In this document: piece after piece, positions 25,590 through 37,378 of the stretch | Layout of the letters: each line of letters begins with the position of its first letter | Position numbering within the stretch: position 1 is the stretch's first letter | NCBI RefSeq assembly: GCF_958298935.1 | Contig: NC_084932.1 | Span: forward strand, 10,333,501 to 10,397,500 | Direction of reading: 5' to 3' | DNA length: 64,000 nt | Origin: Phragmites australis | Lineage: Eukaryota; Streptophyta; Magnoliopsida; Poales; Poaceae | Position numbers and translations under genes: made by a program | Notes under the pieces: model-generated | Seen by the model: the letters and a program-made list of their open reading frames with translations, nothing else | Database searches by the model: none | What the model was told of the DNA's origin: nothing

Positions 25590-27130
25590 TTTTAATTGAG
25601 CTTTAAGGAATACCACACGAAAAGACAACGAACTTTTACTCTATGGTATTGATGACTTACCGGTCACTCCTAATCCACGTTGAGACGAGTTCAAGTCTCT
25701 AACCGTTCATCTATCAAGTCACCGATTCTTATCAAGAAATGGGCGTGATCTTGTGCTGAATTAGTCCAATGAATTACTCACAACATCGGTTTCACTAGAG
25801 TTTCACTTGACCAATCCGATGAGGTGTGCACAAAACCTCTCACAATCACCACTGTGGTTCCTTCATAATCTTCATGAAGGGCTCACCCGTTTTATCACTC
25901 CAAGCCATCTAGGAGGTAGCAAACTCCAAAAATAACAAGTCAATAACATTTGCTCGAAGGATCACAAGTGCCACAAATCTCAAACACTTCAAACTTATGC
26001 ACTAGAATGCTCTCACTCTCACTAAAGATGCACTATTAAGCAAAGTGAGGGAGAGAAGGCCTCAATTATTCAATTTAGATGTCCAAGATGTTCAATCACA
26101 GCAAGAGATGCTCAAGAGGTACTCCTCAATTCTGTTTGAGGAGAATATATAGGCTACATCTCTAATTGTAGATGTTATATATGAATTTTGATTTCTGAGT
26201 TCTTGGCAGTCAAATCGCAATTCATCTACCAGTCGGTTGGACCTCCAAACCATTTCAGCTGCCAGGAGTCAGAATAGGGATGAGAACAGGACAAATATTT
26301 CCCGCCCGCCTGTCCGATCAAAGGCTTGCAAACAAAAATATGGGATGCAACAATGGCTATCCGATACTATCCGTATCCGACTCCGGATTCAAGAAAAAAT
26401 ATAAGATAGGATACAAGATGATTGGTATATCTGAAGTTAGGTGTTACAAGAAATCTATTATTTCACTTAAAATACGATAATATATAGGTAGATTGTCATA
26501 TATTCGTAGACATATAATATTGAATGCTCTTGTTTTTACATCTCAACGATCATTCTCTCTATGCTCATTTTGATTGCACCCCTATATTGTTTAATATACT
26601 GTGTGGAGATGCAAATGAAGTAAAAAATTTCTATATATCTGACTAATCAAAAGCTTACGAAAATATCCGCTCTAACTCTGACTCTGAGAAAAAAATATAG
26701 GATATGATATATGATGAAAAAATAATTATCTGGTACTATACTATCCGTGTCTGACTCTGACTTTGAGAAAAAATGTAGGATATGATACAAGATAAAGAAA
26801 TAATTATCTGGCACTATCCGTGTCTGACTCCGACTCCGAGAAAAAATATAGGATATGATACATGATGAGATATATCCATTCGTATCTGATCCAATTACAC
26901 CCCTAAGTCAAACTGTCACACTTGCGGTCTCTCCGCGAGATCTTCTCAGAAACTTTACCCTTACTATCCAAATGACGGTCAGACCATCACCATGGCGTTA
27001 GACCACCAAGTACTCAACACTAAACCTTTTCTAGGGCAAAAAAACTTTTGCATTTTCACAAACTATTCTTTTGTCTAGCATGCAATTCAAATGTGAGCAA
27101 AGTGGCAACTATAGATACTTCAAGAAAATG
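25590..27130. mobile_element. Unclassified repeat remnant split by a MITE
   Basis: Low-coding sequence before 26267 and after 26913 reads as one unit interrupted by the hAT-type MITE. It resembles LTR or leader sequence of a grass retrotransposon in composition, but I cannot name a family. No coding domain is visible. Confidence 0.3.
26275..26905. mobile_element. hAT-type MITE with 8-bp target duplication
   Basis: The 631-bp element begins TAGGGATGAGAAC and ends AATTACACCCCTA, imperfect inverted ends of the hAT type. The flanks AGTCAGAA (26267-26274) and AGTCAAAC (26906-26913) agree at six of eight positions, fitting a decayed 8-bp duplication. Inside are repeated variants of TATCCGTGTCTGACTCTGA. 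No transposase is present. Confidence 0.7.
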
Positions 27131-27774
27131 AGCATCAACCTCTCTTAATAGTACAACATCTATTCGACATTCCTGTACCTGTGGATATCAGATTACAAAA
27201 ATTACCTCTAAAAAGTAATCTCAAGGAGAGTAAAATGAAAGAAAAATGTGGCAAAAGAAAACGCCAGAAGGACTCCAAGGAAAATAATAAAACAAAAATA
27301 GCAAACAAGACTTTAAATTAATATAGTGGTCACAGTAAGCCATGCATGTAAGTGGCTTCTGCCTGCAGATCACTACAAATCATGTCCACAAAATATGTCT
27401 TTTCGGCCCAGAACCATTTATTAAGTCCATAGTTTCATGGGACTTATTCTTATATTAAAATCAATCATTCCTACAAAACCACAACAGAGGCTTATCCTAT
27501 CGATATGAGGAGTAACTTCTTATCTTATCATCAATTGGTCTTGGTAAATTTTATTGGATGGTGAAAATTTTGCTAGCGTAAACAATAATTGTATATCATG
27601 GTATGGCGAGAAGCGCACCGTCTAGCAGGACTATGTGAACCTCACAACTAGGTAACTCTGGTAGCTTAAGTATGCACTATATCAAGCATACAAGGCACGA
27701 GTTAGATGAAAAGTGTGATGGAATGAAGGTAGCTTATATAGCCAAGAGAAGCACCATGCTGTGCATGTACAATA

Positions 27775-28990
27775 GTCAGTAAGTGACGTGATATGAAGCA
27801 GCACTGGATGTAGCAATTTAATGTGATATGGCGGAACATTGGATACATCAATTGATAGCAAATGTGGGATAGGATGTTTCATGCTGCCTGTAAATTGTAC
27901 GAATCTTTAATACCGATAACACTAAAATGATTGGTTGAATGGACAAAGCTATAAACTGAATCTGTCATAGGGCCATTAATTATTACTAATAAAACTGATT
28001 AACCAGTAGTAGTATGTACTATTAGTCAGTAAGTGACGTGATATGAAGCATGGATGTAGCAATTTAATGTGACATGACGGAACATTGGATACATCAATTG
28101 ATAGCAAATGTAGGATGGGATGTTTCACGCTGCATGTAAACTGTACGAATCTTTAATACCGATAACACTAAAATGATTGGTTGAATGGACAAAGCTATAA
28201 ACTGAATCTGTCATAGGACCATTAATTATTACTAATAGAACTGATTAACCAGTAGTAGTAAGTACTATTAATCAGTAAGTGACGTGATATGAAGCAGCAC
28301 TGTATGTAGTAATTTAATGTGACATGACGGAACACTGGATACATCAATTGATAGCAAATGTGGAATGGGATGTTTCACGCTGCCTGTAAATTGTACGAAT
28401 CTTTAATACCGATAACACTAAAATAATTGGTTGAATGGACAAAGCTATAAACAGAATCTGTCATAGGGCCATTAATTATTACTAATAGAACTGATTAACC
28501 AATAGTAGTATGTATTATTAGTCAGTAAGTGACGTGATATGAAGCATGGATGTAGCAATTTAACGTGACATGACGGAACACTAGATACATCAATTGATAG
28601 CAAATGTGGGATGGGATGTTTCAGCCTGCTTGTAAATTGTACGAATCTTTAATACCGATAACACTAAAATAATTGGTTGAATGGACAAAGCTATAAACTG
28701 AATATATCATAGGGTCATTAATTATTACTAATAGAACTGATTAATCAGTAGTAGTATGTACTATTAGTCAGTAAGTGACGTGATATGAAGCAGCACTGTA
28801 TGTAGCAATTTAATGTGACATAATGGAACACTGTATACATCAATTGATAGCAAATGTGGGATGAGATGTTTGACGCTGCCTGTAAATTGTACGAATCTTT
28901 AATATCGATATCACTACAATGATTGGTTGAATGGGCAAAGCTATAAACTGAATCTGTCATAGGGTCATTAATTATTACTAATAGAACGCG
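27775..28990. repeat. Five-copy tandem repeat with alternating 250- and 246-bp units
   Basis: The block (G/A)TCAGTAAGTGACGTGATAT starts at 27775, 28025, 28271, 28521 and 28767, giving intervals of 250, 246, 250 and 246 bp. Copies 1, 3 and 5 read GAAGCAGCACTG and copies 2 and 4 read GAAGCATGG, a 4-bp difference. The alternation shows duplication of a two-unit block. Each unit contains TGTACGAATCTTTAATA and GGACAAAGCTATAAAC. The last copy ends at GAACGCGGCC, where a shared CGGCCTAATACTTCT sequence begins that recurs near 29163. No coding sequence is visible. Confidence 0.9.
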
Positions 28991-30180
28991 GCCTAATACT
29001 TCTGCCACACCAAGAGGCCACAAAATCACATTCAATTTACACATTCAATTGATGGGATGTTTCATATAGCTTGTAAATTGTAAAGGTGATCATCGCACAC
29101 ATTACATCAGACGGCTCAAAAAATAAAGCAGACGTGACCACACCAAGAGGCCGTGAAATCAATACGGCCTAATACTTCTAATCGGTTAGTCCTCGTCTCG
29201 TTCCTTTTTACGTATTTGACGCTCTGGTGAGTTTTTTTCGTTGGTTGTAACTGCCATCACACCGGTTTTTAAACCGGCATGTGAACTTGGTAGTGATACT
29301 CGGACCCCGAGAGTTTTTTCAAGACTGAAAAAAAAAATCACAGAGACCGCTCTCCTATGCTATGCACACAGTCAGAAGTCACAAGTCAAATGATTTGTGC
29401 GAAATACTTGTGCATGCGATTTATGAGAGTTGAAGCAACGATCTCTAACCTTACGCAAAGTCTTCTTACTATCTCATCATCTATCACTAATTAGTAAGAG
29501 TAATATGATATATTTTTTTTTATCCTTGATGTCCCAAAATTTTGACCATTATTTGGACATTAAAATAACTTCAAATAAAAAGGTTATCAATTACAAAGTT
29601 GTAGATCTTATCGTGAGCTATAATTTTTTATAAACATTTTTTATTTGATCACATATGATTATTTTATGAATATTTAAATATCTCATTAAAAACAAACAAA
29701 CCAACTCTTGTTTTCTCCTACTTCAACACGAAGCAACTTAAGCATGGCATATATTATCATTTTACTATATAATCAGTACCATTACAAATGATCATTTGTC
29801 TATGTTATATTTTTGTATTATTTTATATTCCATCTAACTTGAAACTGAATTGGCCCACAAGAAAGTCAAAGAAGAGCATTGCATGTACAATATGTTATTT
29901 ATACTTTACTGGTTAAGCATTGCATATATTATTATTTCACCATATTATTAGTTATTTTATCCTTTTCATCTAGTTTAGGTCTTCTAGTACTCCCATGAGT
30001 CAACCACCAGGAAAAGAGTCGAGCTCGATAAGTTACAGATGCTAAAATAGTTGTGGATCTAATTTGGACATCTAGATGGCTTCAAATAAAAAAATTATCA
30101 ACGACAAAGTTGTAGATCTCATCGAGAACTATAGTATTCATATAAAAATTATCTCCATCCAACTCCGTTTGAAAATTGTT
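28991..30180. other. AT-rich DNA without a supported gene
   Basis: A partial echo of the tandem repeat (CAATTGATGGGATGTTTCAT) lies near 29045. The block CACACCAAGAGGCC occurs at about 29007 and 29140. The rest is AT-rich and non-coding. Confidence 0.4.
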
Positions 30181-30430
30181 ACGAATTTTTAAACTGCAAA
30201 TCATTATCATTGTCAGTTTATAATACGAACTAGCAGTGATACTTCTTCTATTATCACTACCGGTTCTTGATATGAACCAATAGTAATAATGGTATTTTAC
30301 TATCGGTTCTTTTCATATGGACTATCATTATCAGTTTTTGACATGAACCGATAATAATATATTATTACTATCAGTTTTTAAAAAACTAACAGTGATAGAG
30401 TGTCATATATTAATGTTTTTTAAGCAGTGG
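30180..30430. repeat. CACTA-like subterminal repeats
   Basis: Short inverted motifs of the type ATTATCACTACCGGTTCTTG and GAACCGATAATAAT alternate several times. This is typical of the subterminal regions of grass CACTA elements. Complete ends were not identified. Confidence 0.5.
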
Positions 30431-32181
30431 ATAGGTTCACTTTTAGCACTTTAGTCTAAATTTCAATTGAACTCTCAAATAACCCTCTGCTTCTTCACCT
30501 TCCAACTATTAGTTGGTATATGTTATTTTACACATCTAGTACAAAGGAACCCTAGTTTTTGTTGACTTTGTGCCCACGTGGACAAGTTTGTGTTGACACA
30601 GCACAAATAAAAAATGGAAAAAAAATTGGGACCTGCGTGGCAGAGTCTAATGTCTTCTTCCTCCTTATTTTTTTCCATCCTCGATTGTCGTAACCAGTCC
30701 ATTGGATCTAAGTTTCCTCTAAATTTTACATCACCATTATATAGACATGTTTGTGCTCGAAAGTAAATTTGTATACATTACCAAATGAAAAAAAATCAAA
30801 GAACTACAAATTAAACCCTTTTCCAGGATGAATTCATCTTGGAACATGGCGTAATTTTGTAGTTGCCATTCAATTGTACAAAATGAGCCAGGAGCTCAGA
30901 GTCTTGTTGCCTCGTGGCTCTCTTCCTTGAGTTTGTAACTCTTCTTTCTAAACCTCTTCTTCCCTTCCTCCCCACCCCCACCATCCCCAAACACACCCAC
31001 ACTTGTAAGTATTCTCTCTTTTCTCTTTTGTGTCTTTTGTGCAGGTACTCCTCACAATTTTTGTCCTCTGTTTTTACAAAATTGTGGAGAACTCTCCTAC
31101 AGCTTTCCCAAAAAAGAAAAAAATTACAACGTTGAGCATCCAAAGACACCACAAATAAGTGGAACGAGAGACTGCCTTTCTATGTGTGTCTTTTCAATTT
31201 TTACCTTTTCATTAATTTTTTGGTCCAATCATATGCATGTAACAGTTAAAACAATAGGAAAAATTGCAAATACCTCAACTCAAGTTGCAAATGCCCAAAG
31301 TAGAATAGTTACATTTACGGTAAATGATTTACCACCCATAACTCTAATCCGGTCACAAAATCCTCCTTGAGAGTTCTTAGGCGATGCCAACATGGACAAG
31401 AGGGCATGGGGAGGGCTTAGCAGCAAATTGAAGCTTGAATCCAAAGTTTTAGTTCCCTCCGCAGACTGAGCAAGAAATCCCGTGGACCCTATTGGGTAGT
31501 TTTATTCGCCTCTTTTCTTATTTTCCATGTTAGCAGCTTACATGAGCACCCAAGGTCATATAGGGTTCATCTCGATCTTGATATAAAATCACCTAAGCAA
31601 CAAAGGGGAATTTGCAACAAGATAAGAGTTGTAGGATAGTAAGGGCTAGTCTGCAGAGTTTCAGTTCCAAGAATTCTTAGAGCTAGTCATTTCAAGCTTA
31701 GAATTTTTAGAGGTAGAGCTGTGGATAGATTAAGGATCTTTAGCTAGATATTTTGTTCTTATTTTTAGACTAAAAATGGATATTTAAACTATTTTATTTT
31801 ATCATATAAACTTCAAATTCTACATAGATCTTCGAACTGAAGCTACGTCAAACAGGTTCTAAATGCAACCATTATAGATGTAGGGGCCATTTGCAACTTG
31901 ACTTCTGTGGGCATCTTTTACAATTTTTCCTAAAACATATATTGTACGCAAACAATTAAAGTGTCCGCACAATTGCCTTCTTTTTTTTCCCGAAATGATG
32001 CACAAAAATAAATTCTTACAGTATTGCAATATTACCCTTATAGAAAAATAAATAAACGAAAGGATTACACCTCTGATCATCGCAAGGTATATATAAGTAC
32101 GAGCTCCTGTCAGATCTGCGTCTCCGGTTGAAAAGAAAAGAGAACAACCAAAAAAGACTGCTCCCATAGAATGAACAAGCG
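30431..32181. other. Intergenic DNA without a supported gene
   Basis: I see no recognisable gene or element. Open frames at 30811-31152 (minus) and 30914-31135 (plus) overlap on opposite strands and have no recognisable protein. The right part is the 3' flank of the minus-strand small gene. Confidence 0.4.
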
Positions 32182-32424
32182 TCAGAGCAATCCAGGACGA
32201 GAATGGAAGGGGAAGTGATGCATCAGGATGGGAGCCCCACCATTCTTCTTCTCCTTCCCTGCAACCTTTGTCATCTTCTCCTTGTTGCCAAACCCACTCG
32301 AGGTCTCCTCTTTTACCACTCGCTCCTGCTTCATCGTTTCTTGACCTCCTCCTTTAGATTGCTTCGCCGCAGGCGATACCTTCCTTCCAGCGGGGGCACC
32401 GAAGCAACCCATGCCCAGCCCCAT
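32182..32424 (-). CDS. Small basic uncharacterised protein, FPFHSRPGLL family, copy 2
   Basis: The 80-aa product starts MGLGMGCFGAPAGRKVSPAA, has a Lys/Glu-rich middle and ends APILMHHFPFHSRPGLL. It is 13 residues shorter than copy 1 at 8592-8873, the difference lying in the middle. Both ends and the promoter are conserved. Met-Gly at the start with Cys at position 7 would fit N-myristoylation plus palmitoylation, but copy 1 lacks Gly2, so this is only a possibility. No known domain is recognised and function is unknown. It is a single exon, and a TATA box lies about 120 bp before the start codon. Confidence 0.75.
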   Translation of the reverse strand: MGLGMGCFGAPAGRKVSPAAKQSKGGGQETMKQERVVKEETSSGFGNKEKMTKVAGKEKKNGGAPILMHHFPFHSRPGLL

Positions 32425-32508
32425 GATCGATCTTCTCCTTAGTTCCTAATCGATCGTGTCCTGCTCTTGCGTTTGAACTTTACTTACTCTCTCACTCTCT
32501 GTCCTTGC

Positions 32509-32550
32509 CCCGATGATCTTGTAGTGCACCATGCAGTGGTATTTATAGGG
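32509..32550 (-). promoter_or_regulatory. TATA box and conserved leader block of small gene copy 2
   Basis: On the minus strand CCCTATAAAT (32541-32550) precedes GCACTACAAGATCATCGGGG (about 32509-32528). Position, order and sequence match copy 1. Preserved non-coding sequence supports both copies being transcribed. Confidence 0.65.
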
Positions 32551-33236
32551 GAGAGCTGCAGCTAGACGTCGTGCATGCTAGATGAGGGAAGCTTCGTGCA
32601 AGCTAGACGTCGGAAGAAGAAAGGCTTTGGAGCGGAAGCTCACGCAGTGCGACTGTGTGAGTAATCTAGCTGTTGACTTGCTGCTAATGCCTGCCTTGGT
32701 CTCCAAGGTTTCGTTGCACTTTCTTTGACTGGGTAGAGATAAGCTTGTTGGTGGCTAGTCAAATTGGCATGTGATTCCATGGGAATCTCACTGTCTATCG
32801 ACGGATGGAAAGGAAGCTAAGGAACTTTCTTGTGACCGGAGAGGAAAATGCCGCTGGAAATTGAAAGTGACACCCTAAATTATTGGCTTCGTTGAAATGC
32901 CTGACGTCGATGTTTATATATGGTCTGGATTTAACATTGTTTTCCTTCCTTCTTTCATCTTGTATTACAATATCGCAAATTCTTTTCTTTTTTTCCTCAT
33001 TCGAGGGGTTGGTTCTGTAAGGATACTCTTGGTATTTGCGCATCTTTGCTACTCGACGTTTGTTCTTGTCCATGGGTCAATATATTGAGTGCGAAGGTGC
33101 TTGCCATTTGTTGAACGATGCTGTTAACTCCCTAGCTTAATTGGTTCATTATTCAAGAAGAAACCTAATCAGTCAGCAGATGCCACACAAAATGAAGTTT
33201 AGCTGCATGCAGGCATTTCTTTGATAGATTTTTTTA
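32551..33236. other. Upstream flank of small gene copy 2
   Basis: The first part shares wording with the corresponding flank of copy 1, for example the AGCTAGTC-AAA blocks near 9110 and 32755. This indicates the duplication included upstream sequence. No gene is visible; open frames near 32795-33088 overlap on opposite strands. Confidence 0.4.
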
Positions 33237-34965
33237 TCACCACTTAAAAAACTATTTTCAGAGACAGTTTGTAACCCGTTTTCACATGTGTTTAGTGCAC
33301 TGCTTGTGATTGAAGATCTGTGAAAATCGCATTTCCACAGTCGCAAAATAGACCGTATGTGGAAATCAATTTCCATATGCAATTCACTTGAAACTATCTG
33401 TGTGAAAATCGGTTTCCATAGACGGCTCCTTAAGTAAATCGCTTGTAGAAATAGTTTTCACAGACGGTTCTCTTAAAGGAACTGCCTATGAAAATAGATT
33501 TTTACAGGTGGTTTCTTAAGTGAACTGTCTACAATAATCGGTTTTCGAATCGACGTTCTTTTGTCCAACATTTCATGGGAATCGAACCCACGACTTCCCT
33601 CCCCTCTACCCTCACGCGTGAACCGTTTACCACCTCACCTATCAAATAGTTGTGATTAAAACGGAATATTTTATCCTTTTAACATTTTATGCTGAAGGTT
33701 TTCATAGGCGTTTCTCTTTAGGAACCGTCGGAGAACCACTTGTGGAACCGATTTCCACAGGCGGTTCCTTAACGAATCGCATGTGATAATTGTTGTGAAC
33801 CGAATTCAGTAAAACGGCTCTAACTTTTATATACAAACTTTGATTTGGACGGTTTTTTACTCTACGGACATCTACAGAAAAAGTTATATCTTTTTCTCTC
33901 CGACCTTGTCAGGTTCGGCAATTTTTTTAGGACAAAAATGGCTTGAAAGATTGAGTTCTCACCTCACAAAATTTTTTGCACTGTTTTTGAAAGCACGTTT
34001 GTGTACATAGCCGTCACGCTTACATCAAACTTGAGCAGAAATGTACTATGGTTCCTATTCTAGTGCTGCTAAGGTGAGAAAAAATAAGAGAAAAAATAAA
34101 AATAAAAAATATTTATGACTGTGCGGACGTTTGATGATACTTGATGCTATTGTTATCACTAGTACTTCTGTAAACAGAGTCTTATTATTGACAGTGAGGG
34201 TCTTTGATCTTCTTCTAGTTGATCTTGCTGGAGATGTTAAATTTGGTAGTATTCTTTTTCTTCTCTAAGTTTATTTGCATTAATAGGACTTATGGTAACA
34301 ATAGCATATGTATAATCAAAACTTATATGTAAAACTTTAACTGATTATTTGGATACATAACTTACCATAAAAAAAAAAATCAACTATAAAGTTGTAGATC
34401 TCTTTGAGAGCTATAATTTTGATATAAAATTTGTTTCTATTCGAGTTCGTATGAAAAATAATTATGAATTTTTAAGGTAAACTGGCATCCATTTTCATAG
34501 GCGGTTCTTTATATGAACCGCCTCTTAAAATAGCCCTCTATTTTTATAGGTAGTTCATATAAGGAACCGCCTGTGAAAATAACCACTACCATAGATAATT
34601 TCTTACGTGAACCGCCTATGTTAACTAGTCTATTTTCACAAGTGATTTACATAAAGAACCGCATATGAAAATCTATTTCCACGTACGGTTTCTTATATGA
34701 AATATCTGTGAAAATGGTACGATTTTCACAGATGGTTCATATAAGGAATCACCTACGAAAATAACCATTTTCATAGGTGATTCCTTATGTGAACTGTCTG
34801 TGAAAATAGTACGATTTCCACAGGCGGTTCACATAAGGAACCACCTGTAGAAATAACTTTTTACATATGTGGTTTCTTCTGTTGTTCACCTCTGAAAATC
34901 GTTCAGACGGTTTGTAATATGACCTGCCTATAGAAAAGCACCCTTAGTGTTTCGAAAAATAGTTT
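33237..34965. mobile_element. Foldback or CACTA-like element rich in GGCGGTTC/GAACCGCC palindromes
   Basis: Two palindrome-rich arms (about 33240-33790 and 34480-34930) repeat variants of TTTTCACAGGCGGTTC and GAACCGCCTGTGAAAAT many times. Between them is a unique ~700-bp stretch. A CACCACTTAAAAAACTATTTTC-like start near 33240 fits a CACTA-type end, but the opposite end and a 3-bp duplication were not established. RNA from this stretch would fold into strong hairpins. No coding domain is visible. Confidence 0.55.
33578..33641 (-). other. tRNA-like A-box and B-box pair inside the palindrome-rich element
   Basis: On the minus strand TAGGTGAGGTGG (33630-33641) resembles a tRNA A box and GGTTCGATTCC (33578-33588) is a perfect B box, about 40 nt apart. 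No acceptor stem or cloverleaf can be drawn, so this is not a tRNA gene. It could be a tRNA-derived relic or a chance match. Confidence 0.4.
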
Positions 34966-35270
34966 ATGATTCTCCCTTTCAGCACGTGACCCAACCTACA
35001 CGCTTCTTTCCTTAGGTCGCTAAGATCCTAGGCGTCAAAGATCCATGGTCCCAGTTATTATGTGTTGATTTATACGCATAACTTTTTCACGAGAAATTTA
35101 TATGATTAAATCCTTTATGCATTTTTTTTTCAAAGGTTAGAAGAGCATATGTATCATCATCGTATCTCATCAGTTCTTTTATAAGACTGCATTTTCATTC
35201 GCCTAAAGGAGTGAAATGGCCTTAGAATGCCTTTTTGTTTAAAATGCAAATTGCACATAATTTGGTTAGA

Positions 35271-35322
35271 AAGGAGAATGAAGGGGAAATGATGCATCAC
35301 GATGGGAGCTCTCTTCTTCTTG
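35271..35322 (-). pseudogene. 3' terminal remnant of an FPFHSRPGLL-family gene (copy 3)
   Basis: The stretch AAGGGGAAATGATGCATCAC and the following GATGGGAGCTC match the 3' coding ends of the two intact family members on the minus strand, including codons for the HH-F-PF part. The match then stops, 46 bp before the CACTA-type element at 35368. Only this tail is left. Confidence 0.55.
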
Positions 35323-35367
35323 TGAGAAATTGATTGATGAAAAACAAACTAGATCAAGAATAGGAGA

Positions 35368-36648
35368 CACTACTACAGAATTAGTCATAAGTATCGCCTC
35401 CTCAGTGTCGGTTTAATCAAAACCAACATTGATAGGGTATCACTGCCGGTTGGTAGCAAAACCAAGCATTCATCTGTCCATTCAGACAAAAACCAGTACT
35501 GATAACTAATATCAGTATCGGTTCATATTAGAAACTGGCACTAATATTATCAGTGTCGGTTCGTAATATGAAACGGCACTAATAAAATGATCGGACCTGA
35601 AATTTGTATTGAATCGATTTTAGTCTCATCGGCTCACGTCCGTCGCCTCAACTCTCCTCGATCTTATCCTCTCATGCCGGTCTCTCTCCTCTCTCTCTCG
35701 GTCTCCTACCTCCACTGGCCTCTCTCCTCTCTCAGTCTCCTCTCTCTCTCTCTATTTCTTGCCTCATCCAACCTCTCTTCTCTCTCAGTCTCCTCTCTCT
35801 CTCGGTCTCCACCAACGAGGAAGGCGGTAGTGGTTGCGGCGACGGTGAAGACCGCTCGAGCTCGGCCTCTCATCCCCATGGTCGACCAGCGAGCTCGCCG
35901 ATGTTGTAGCGTCCAGATTTGACTATCCACGAGCTCGTGGCTACTAGATCTAGCGACGATGAGCTTGTGGCCACCGGATATGGCTGCAGCGGCTTCGAGG
36001 GGCTCCGCCGGATCTGATGGTGGAGGCTTCGAGGGGCTCCATCGGGGCTGGTCCAGCTCCGTTGAGACTCTCGTCGCCTCTCATTGTCGCTGAAGAAGAG
36101 GAGGTGAGCGGATGAGGCTGGCCTTGCTCCGGCAAGGCTAGCCAAGCTCAAGATGAGGATATGAGAGGGAAGATGAATGGGGCGGCACTGCATCCACGGC
36201 TGCATCACGCCTGCACCAGCCTATCCCCGCGTTGCATGATGCGGGCCTGGCTGAGGCGCAGCGGTTCAGTGATTGAGGTTGGCAGGGAGCGCTGGAGGGA
36301 GCCGGAGCACGCCGGAGGGTGGCCCAAGGATGCACAGCGTGCTGTGTTATCTTGTGCATGTGTTGTGGTGGCGGCCTATGAGCCGCCACATTTGCAGGTA
36401 TGCCCGGTGGCAGCGGCGACAGGAGCGGCGGTGGGAGTGACATCCGAGCTGGCTTGATTCTAAGCTGGCTCGGATGCCGCTCCTGCCGGCACTAATTCTT
36501 TTTTTATTCTCTAGAAATGGTAATAGTGTTAGGTGATCAACCGACACTGATAGTAGCACACTATCAGTACCGAGTAAAGAGTGCCGATTGAAAATTTGAC
36601 AGTAAGGTCATTTTTCAACCAGCACTGATATGCAATTCTGTAGCAGGG
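35368..36648. mobile_element. Non-autonomous CACTA element with AGA target duplication
   Basis: The 1,281-bp element starts CACTACTACAGAATT and ends AATTCTGTAGCAGGG, the inverted counterpart with two changes. AGA occurs on both sides (35365-35367 and 36649-36651), the expected 3-bp duplication. Subterminal parts carry inverted copies of CAGTGTCGGTT and CAGTRCTGAT-type motifs. The interior (about 35600-36470) is GC-rich, starts with a CT microsatellite-like stretch and has no recognisable gene, but may be captured host sequence. No transposase is encoded. Confidence 0.85.
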
Positions 36649-37014
36649 AGACACCATTTTAATGTGAAAACCCCTTTTGAATAAAAAACACGGGCGCATT
36701 ATGGCAATCAATCTTCACTATATAAGGAGAATTACAATTGTAGGGGATTTACAGTGAATAGTATGCTCATCCCGTGCATGTACAAGAGATATACATGGCG
36801 GCATAGAATTGACTTGAGTCAAATATAGAAACAAAATTGTTAATTAAGAAATATGTACCGCTGGTCATAGAGGATTTGGAGTCCAAGAAAGAAACTAATC
36901 CTCTAATATGGCATGTTCCGAAATTTTCCATATTATACTTCCAAAAACCATAATATGTGTATGACGTTGATTGCGTGTTAAACCATTCTCTCCTACTTAA
37001 AAAATAAGTAATCC

Positions 37015-37378
37015 ATGTATCGTCAGTTTTTCCTGCCTCCGCTCAGATCTTCGCCCGCCCGCTCGTCCGCCCGTCGCGACCCCTCTATCGTCGTCCCCCC
37101 AACCTCTGTCGCGCACTTCTCCGTCATCATAGACGGCGGCAGCACCGGCACCCGGACCCACATCTTCGCCGCGGGGCTCGTGATGCGTGTCTCCTCGGGG
37201 CTCTCATCCTTCGCCGCCGAGGTGGCGTGCGCAGGGGAGTCGCTGAGGCCGCTGATGGGGTTCGCGAGGGAGAGGGTCGGGGGCACCACTGCGGAGACAG
37301 AGGTGCGGCTGGTGGCCACCGCCGAGCTGCCCCAACGCCAGCTCCAAGGCACCCAGCGTCCCCTCCTTCAACGCGCAC
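37015..37378 (+). pseudogene. Apyrase (GDA1/CD39 nucleotidase) first-exon fragment
   Basis: The open stretch begins MYRQFFLPPLRSS and contains VIIDGGSTGTRTHIF at about residues 37-51, which is apyrase conserved region 1 (phosphate-binding DxGSTGTR type). It continues with GLSSFAAEVACAGESLRPLM and a VRLVATAELPQRQ segment matching the next conserved block. Apyrases hydrolyse nucleoside tri- and diphosphates; this family member would be a membrane-anchored Golgi-type enzyme. Only the N-terminal part is present and the frame then runs into bromodomain-gene sequence in a different frame. It is a captured fragment, not a working gene. Confidence 0.8.

Noticed and set aside
27775..28990. CRISPR array
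   Set aside because: Units are contiguous ~248-bp tandem repeats without unique spacers, in a plant genome.
33578..33641. A tRNA gene on the minus strand
   Set aside because: Only A- and B-box-like motifs are present; no acceptor, D or anticodon stems can be formed.
35587..35922. Ser/Leu-rich 111-codon frame in the CACTA element
   Set aside because: It arises from a CT-rich microsatellite-like stretch and has no recognisable domain.
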